From: Paenibacillus agri
GTDB lineage: Bacteria; Bacillota; Bacilli; Paenibacillales; Paenibacillaceae
Direction of reading: 5' to 3'
DNA length: 64,000 bases
NCBI RefSeq assembly: GCF_013359945.1
Contig: NZ_JABWCS010000221.1
Span: 496,001-560,000, forward strand
Shown: piece by piece, positions 61,141 through 64,000 of the stretch
How positions within the stretch are numbered: the first letter of the stretch is position 1
Layout of the letters: the number at the start of each line of letters is the position of its first letter
Notes under the pieces: generated by a model
Told to the model about the DNA's origin: nothing
Database searches by the model: none
Seen by the model: the letters and a program-made list of their open reading frames with translations, nothing else
Position numbers and translations under genes: made by a program

Positions 61141-61219
61141 AAAAGGCTGGTTGAGCACTAAGTGCACTGTATTCCTGGTAAAGGATATGGTGCCGTACTG
61201 CTTAACGCAGCCTTTTTCT
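61141..61219 (+). terminator. Large hairpin terminator after the diguanylate cyclase gene
   Basis: AAAAGGCTG (61141-61149) and CAGCCTTTTT (61208-61217) form the outer stem, with a GCACT/AGTGC stem inside. The right arm overlaps the end of the small minus-strand gene. Confidence 0.7.
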
Positions 61220-61327
61220 CGGTTTAGCCCACCATTTGATCCAGAGATGACCCTCATCGTCCCGGAAATATTTGATCCCGATCCAACGCAGAGGCGTCCA
61301 AATTTCCTTAAAATAATATGACGGCAT
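61202..61327 (-). CDS. 41-residue Trp-rich basic protein
   Basis: Starts MPSYYFKEIWTPLRWIGIKY and ends KPRKRLR, stop. It has five Trp and many aromatic and basic residues: FRDDEGHLWIKWWAKPRKR. An AAGGGGGT site lies eleven bases upstream of the ATG on the minus strand. Too short for motif assignment; possibly membrane-associated. Its last codons lie in the terminator hairpin of the convergent diguanylate cyclase gene. The stretch 61328-61655 holds nothing else I can support. Confidence 0.6.
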   Translation of the reverse strand: MPSYYFKEIWTPLRWIGIKYFRDDEGHLWIKWWAKPRKRLR

Positions 61328-61655
61328 AGTCTTTTAGACCCCCTTAATAGTCGAATACTACTATATTTTACGCCATAACTATGAAAATCTCAACGATTAC
61401 TTGCTTAAAATTTCCACAATATGAATAAAAACACCTAAAACAATCTACCAAACCTTCCTCCTGACTTCATGATTGAGCGTATAGTTCTTTAGCACCTTAT
61501 TTTTATTATATTTCTTCTCAATGACGGGAAAATGACAAATTATAGATTTAGAGAATTATTGTATGATTTTCAAACGGAAATAGAGAAAAGCAGGGGATAT
61601 GCACAAGCATTTTGTGCGGACTGGCATTAGATAGTAGTAGAAAGGATGTGATGAT

Positions 61656-62459
61656 ATGAAAGAGGCGGATTTCATCGCAAAAATTGCACCTTTTGCGGTG
61701 GACAGCATGCGAAGCAGTAAAGTTGCAGCTTCCTTGACGATTGCGCAGGCCGCTCTTGAATCCGGCTGGGGCAGCAGCGGACTTACGGTGAAAGCCAATA
61801 ATTTATTTGGTATAAAAGGCAGCGGGCCGGCTGGAAGTATCACCATGCTGACTACGGAATATGTCAATGGAAAGCCGGTTCAGGTTCAGGCTGCCTTTCG
61901 TGCCTATAACAATTGGGGCGAATCCGTCGCTGACCATTCCAGATTACTGGTCAACGGAGTGTCCTGGAATCCTAAAATTTATAGCAAGGTTATCGGGACT
62001 ACTGGCATAGCAGCAGCCCATGCCATTGCCGCTGCCGGTTATGCCACCGACCCGGGTTACGCAGCCAAACTGATTTCAATGATGGACACCTATAATCTTT
62101 ACCAATTTGATGAGCAAGGAAAGGGGGACGACGAGATGTCGGCTGAAGATAAGCAGAAGCTCGCAAGCCTGGAGGAGCAGGTTAAGGCGCTTAATGGATT
62201 GATAGCCGGTCTGAATATCAGCAGGGATACGCTGAAGACGGGTGTGCAGGAGCAGGGGCAGGCGATCAAAAATGTGATTGACCGAATAGCTGCTGTTGAG
62301 AACCGGGCGGTCATGAATGTGCCAGATTGGGCCGAGCCGGCGGTTAAAGCGGCAACCGCAGCTGGACTACTGGATACACCGTCCGGGGGAAGTTATGATT
62401 TTTACCGCATTTTGACGGTATTGAATCGTGCTGGTCTTTTAATAACTAAGAAAGGATGA
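61656..62459 (+). CDS. Glucosaminidase-type endolysin with C-terminal helical domain
   Basis: 267 residues. N-terminal N-acetylglucosaminidase/FlgJ-like domain (about 1-150): LTIAQAALESGWGSSGLTVK and NNLFGIKG carry the catalytic Glu (ALESGW) and the conserved loop; AYNNWGESVADHSRLL and AAHAIAAAGYATDPGYAAKL follow. Residues 150-220 are coiled coil, and the last 50 (VPDWAEPAVKAATAAGLLD) resemble cell-wall-binding helices seen in phage lysins. No signal peptide, so release probably needs the holin-like protein encoded seven bases downstream. Confidence 0.87.
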   Translation: MKEADFIAKIAPFAVDSMRSSKVAASLTIAQAALESGWGSSGLTVKANNLFGIKGSGPAGSITMLTTEYVNGKPVQVQAAFRAYNNWGESVADHSRLLVNGVSWNPKIYSKVIGTTGIAAAHAIAAAGYATDPGYAAKLISMMDTYNLYQFDEQGKGDDEMSAEDKQKLASLEEQVKALNGLIAGLNISRDTLKTGVQEQGQAIKNVIDRIAAVENRAVMNVPDWAEPAVKAATAAGLLDTPSGGSYDFYRILTVLNRAGLLITKKG

Positions 62460-62465
62460 TCTGAG

Positions 62466-62741
62466 ATGAATGCTGAGCTCAACACTGTATTGGCTTTTGC
62501 TTCGATGCTCGCAGTATTTGTAATGGCTCTCGTGCAACTGGTGAAGAACAGCTTCAACCTGCCACGCAATCTGGTGCCTGTTGTGGGTCTGGCGCTTGGC
62601 CTGGTGGTGGGAGTTGTTTCCTACCCATTTACCAATATGGATTTGATAATGCGTCTTTGGGCAGGCGGACTGGCAGGGTTATCTGCTACAGGGCTGTTTG
62701 AATTGGCTTTTAACAAACGGGAGGGTACAACTAAAGAGTGA
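62466..62741 (+). CDS. Holin-like membrane protein
   Basis: 91 residues, three hydrophobic segments (VLAFASMLAVFVMALVQLV, LVPVVGLALGLVVGVVSYPF and LWAGGLAGLSATGLFELAF), with a charged C-terminus (NKREGTTKE). Size and the tight coupling to a lysin gene fit phage-type holins that form membrane holes for lysin exit. RBS AAAGGATG at the end of the lysin gene. Confidence 0.78.
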   Translation: MNAELNTVLAFASMLAVFVMALVQLVKNSFNLPRNLVPVVGLALGLVVGVVSYPFTNMDLIMRLWAGGLAGLSATGLFELAFNKREGTTKE

Positions 62742-62886
62742 TAGAAGTAGGGGGTTATAGGTTAAGCTCGCAGATAAGGGTTGTTTTTCTAGTGAAACAA
62801 GCTTTTGATAGAGGAGATTTAACCAAGCCAACGGGTAGTAAGGTTAATACAATAGAGTATGTTAAAAAGAAAGGAGGTGCATTCTT

Positions 62887-63309
62887 ATGGGAACTTATGT
62901 TGATGGCAGAACATCACAGAATGCCAGCTACGCCAACTCCATTGCAATTCCGATCACGTTCATTAACACTCCACAGCTTTTTGGACAAATCGGCTTGGTG
63001 ACAGCTGGCGTTGGTGCTAACCCTCGCGTAATCTTGACGGGAACGATTTCTGTGCAAGTTCCTCTGGATTTGGTAGGAATTAAAGTTACTATTGTTAGAG
63101 GAACCCTCCCAACCGACCCAGTTGTATATTCTGCGACTTCTACCTTTGATCTCAGTGTGTTGGCTCCGCAGCTTATCACTTTCTCAGCTACGGATTTTCA
63201 ACCGCCAGTCACACCACAGATCACGTATACAGCCTTCGTCTCCTCTTCATTGCTGGGAACAGTTCGTGTCGGTCCTGAAAGCTTTGACGGTATTCTCGTT
63301 TCGGATTAA
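62887..63309 (+). CDS. Beta-rich secreted or structural protein of unknown function
   Basis: 140 residues, with AAAGGAGG at good distance from the ATG. No signal peptide or membrane segment. The sequence is low in charged residues and rich in Val, Thr, Ser and Pro, in regular beta strands (VILTGTISVQVPLDLVGIKV, then TIVRGTLPTDPVVYSATSTF). This looks like a jelly-roll or spore/exosporium-type structural domain, but I do not recognise a family. It follows the lysin-holin pair by 145 bases. Confidence 0.72.
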   Translation: MGTYVDGRTSQNASYANSIAIPITFINTPQLFGQIGLVTAGVGANPRVILTGTISVQVPLDLVGIKVTIVRGTLPTDPVVYSATSTFDLSVLAPQLITFSATDFQPPVTPQITYTAFVSSSLLGTVRVGPESFDGILVSD

Positions 63310-63409
63310 TGCTCTCCTCGCACAATTAATCAAATCTTTATATTCTTTTCAGGTAGATTTAAGCTGGAGTGAGTATAGTAATGGCATGACCCCCTTATAA
63401 TATAGACTT

Positions 63410-63444
63410 TGACCCTGCCGGATCGCGGCAGGGTCACTTTTTTT
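63410..63444 (+). terminator. Terminator after the 62887 gene
   Basis: TGACCCTGCCG-GATC-GCGGCAGGGTCA hairpin with a run of Ts. Confidence 0.88.
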
Positions 63445-63551
63445 ATATGGAATGGAAAAAATCTATTTTTCTAAAAAAAGACCTACTCTTCATTATTAAC
63501 AACCGATACAATAAAATCATCATAATTACATACGAAGAGTCAGGTGGTGTC

Positions 63552-64000
63552 ATGGTTGTGAATATTAGAAAGATAGGACCGCATGAAGCTCCTCCGATGG
63601 AGCTACTGCTGTTGGCCGATCCCTCGGTGTCAGTTGTTGAAGGGTACATAGAAAGAGGAGAGTGTTACATCGCGTTAGTCGAGCGGGAAATCGTTGGCGT
63701 GTATGTACTGCTTCCAACCCGGCCGGGGACGGTAGAATTGGTCAATATTGCGGTGGTGGAACATCTTCATGGCCAGGGCGTAGGGAAGCGGCTGGTACAG
63801 CATGCCATAGCGACAGCCAAGTCGCAGGGCTACAAAACTATAGAAATCGGCACGGGAAATTCCAGCTTGCATCAGCTCGGTCTTTATCAAAAATGCGGTT
63901 TCAGAATCATTGGGGTGGATCGTGATTATTTTATCAGACATTATCCTGAAGAGATCTTCGAGAATGATCTGCAGTGTATCGACATGATCCGGCTGGAGCA
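63552..64000 (+). CDS. GNAT N-acetyltransferase, 3'-truncated
   Basis: The frame from the ATG at 63552 stays open to the window edge (149 codons) and has no stop. The acetyl-CoA loop is IAVVEHLHGQGVGKRLVQHA, preceded by VELVN, and the tail holds NSSLHQLGLYQKCGFRIIGV, the usual GNAT end. AGGTGGTG lies before the ATG. A substrate cannot be told. The C-terminal end lies outside the window. Confidence 0.85.
   Translation, partial: MVVNIRKIGPHEAPPMELLLLADPSVSVVEGYIERGECYIALVEREIVGVYVLLPTRPGTVELVNIAVVEHLHGQGVGKRLVQHAIATAKSQGYKTIEIGTGNSSLHQLGLYQKCGFRIIGVDRDYFIRHYPEEIFENDLQCIDMIRLE

Noticed and set aside
62738..63001. 87-codon frame between holin and the beta-rich protein
   Set aside because: Its 3' part reads the 62887 gene in another frame and the 5' part has no recognisable pattern; the GTG overlaps the holin stop.
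1..64000. CRISPR arrays, tRNA, rRNA genes or intact insertion sequences
   Set aside because: No regularly spaced repeats, no cloverleaf candidates recognised and no transposase frames seen; a tRNAscan or Rfam search would be needed to exclude small RNAs fully.

Overview
The window looks like chromosomal DNA of a Paenibacillus-type Gram-positive bacterium. The signs are strong AGGAGG-type ribosome binding sites, TTG/GTG (and possibly CTG/ATC) starts, lipoprotein signal peptides, an LPXTG sorting-signal relic, Bacillus-type 7-1-7 Fur boxes, T-tailed terminators and a typical Paenibacillus set of ABC exporters, MerR/AraC/HxlR/GntR regulators and GNAT enzymes. No rRNA, tRNA, CRISPR array or intact insertion sequence was seen. 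Both ends cut a gene (metN at the left, a GNAT acetyltransferase at the right).

Layout. 1-2.3 kb: methionine importer metNIQ. 2.4-4.5 kb: one intact beta-lactamase-fold serine hydrolase and two decayed relatives. 5.3-6.2 kb: a ribbon-helix-helix/ankyrin fusion with a perfect palindrome in its promoter. 6.3-12.3 kb: a six-gene organosulfur operon (aldo/keto reductase, flavin monooxygenase, ABC importer, sulfurtransferase). 12.7-15.3 kb: a MerR-controlled operon (regulator, acetyltransferase, alpha/beta hydrolase). 15.3-17.9 kb: a decay zone with a phosphotransferase and relics of a sulfurtransferase, an LPXTG protein and a histidine kinase. 18-20.6 kb: a three-gene ABC-2 exporter on the minus strand. 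21.5-28.2 kb: a lipoprotein, an SDR-like protein, a Fur-regulated siderophore-uptake locus and a thioredoxin-like protein. 28.3-35.1 kb: three tandem paralogous membrane alpha/beta hydrolases interleaved with two paralogous MerR regulators. 36.2-39.4 kb: a two-component system with a secreted protein. 39.6-46.5 kb: phosphotransferase, PilZ protein, a riboswitch-controlled EamA transporter, HxlR/nitroreductase pair, HpaB-family hydroxylase, VOC protein. 46.7-50.5 kb: relics, a small coiled-coil protein, photolyase and a second sulfurtransferase. 50.8-54.4 kb: TelA / VWA / membrane-protein operon. 54.7-58.2 kb: a five-gene ABC/GntR operon. 58.3-61.1 kb: PilZ, pentapeptide-repeat and diguanylate cyclase genes. 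61.2-63.4 kb: a 41-residue Trp-rich protein and an endolysin/holin-like pair.

Most notable: (1) an AraC-type regulator that runs in frame, with no stop codon, into a siderophore-binding lipoprotein, although the junction carries its own -35/-10, perfect Fur box, ribosome binding site and signal peptide; (2) a purine-class riboswitch candidate ahead of an EamA transporter, arranged so that ligand binding should block a terminator; (3) a tandem hydrolase/MerR array in which each hydrolase has a MerR-type promoter with a dyad in a 18-19 bp spacer; (4) scattered copies of the 3' end of a sulfurtransferase gene and of its palindromic terminator; (5) the RHH-ankyrin gene with a 16-bp palindrome at its promoter. 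Function calls rest on motifs and family knowledge; no database search was run.
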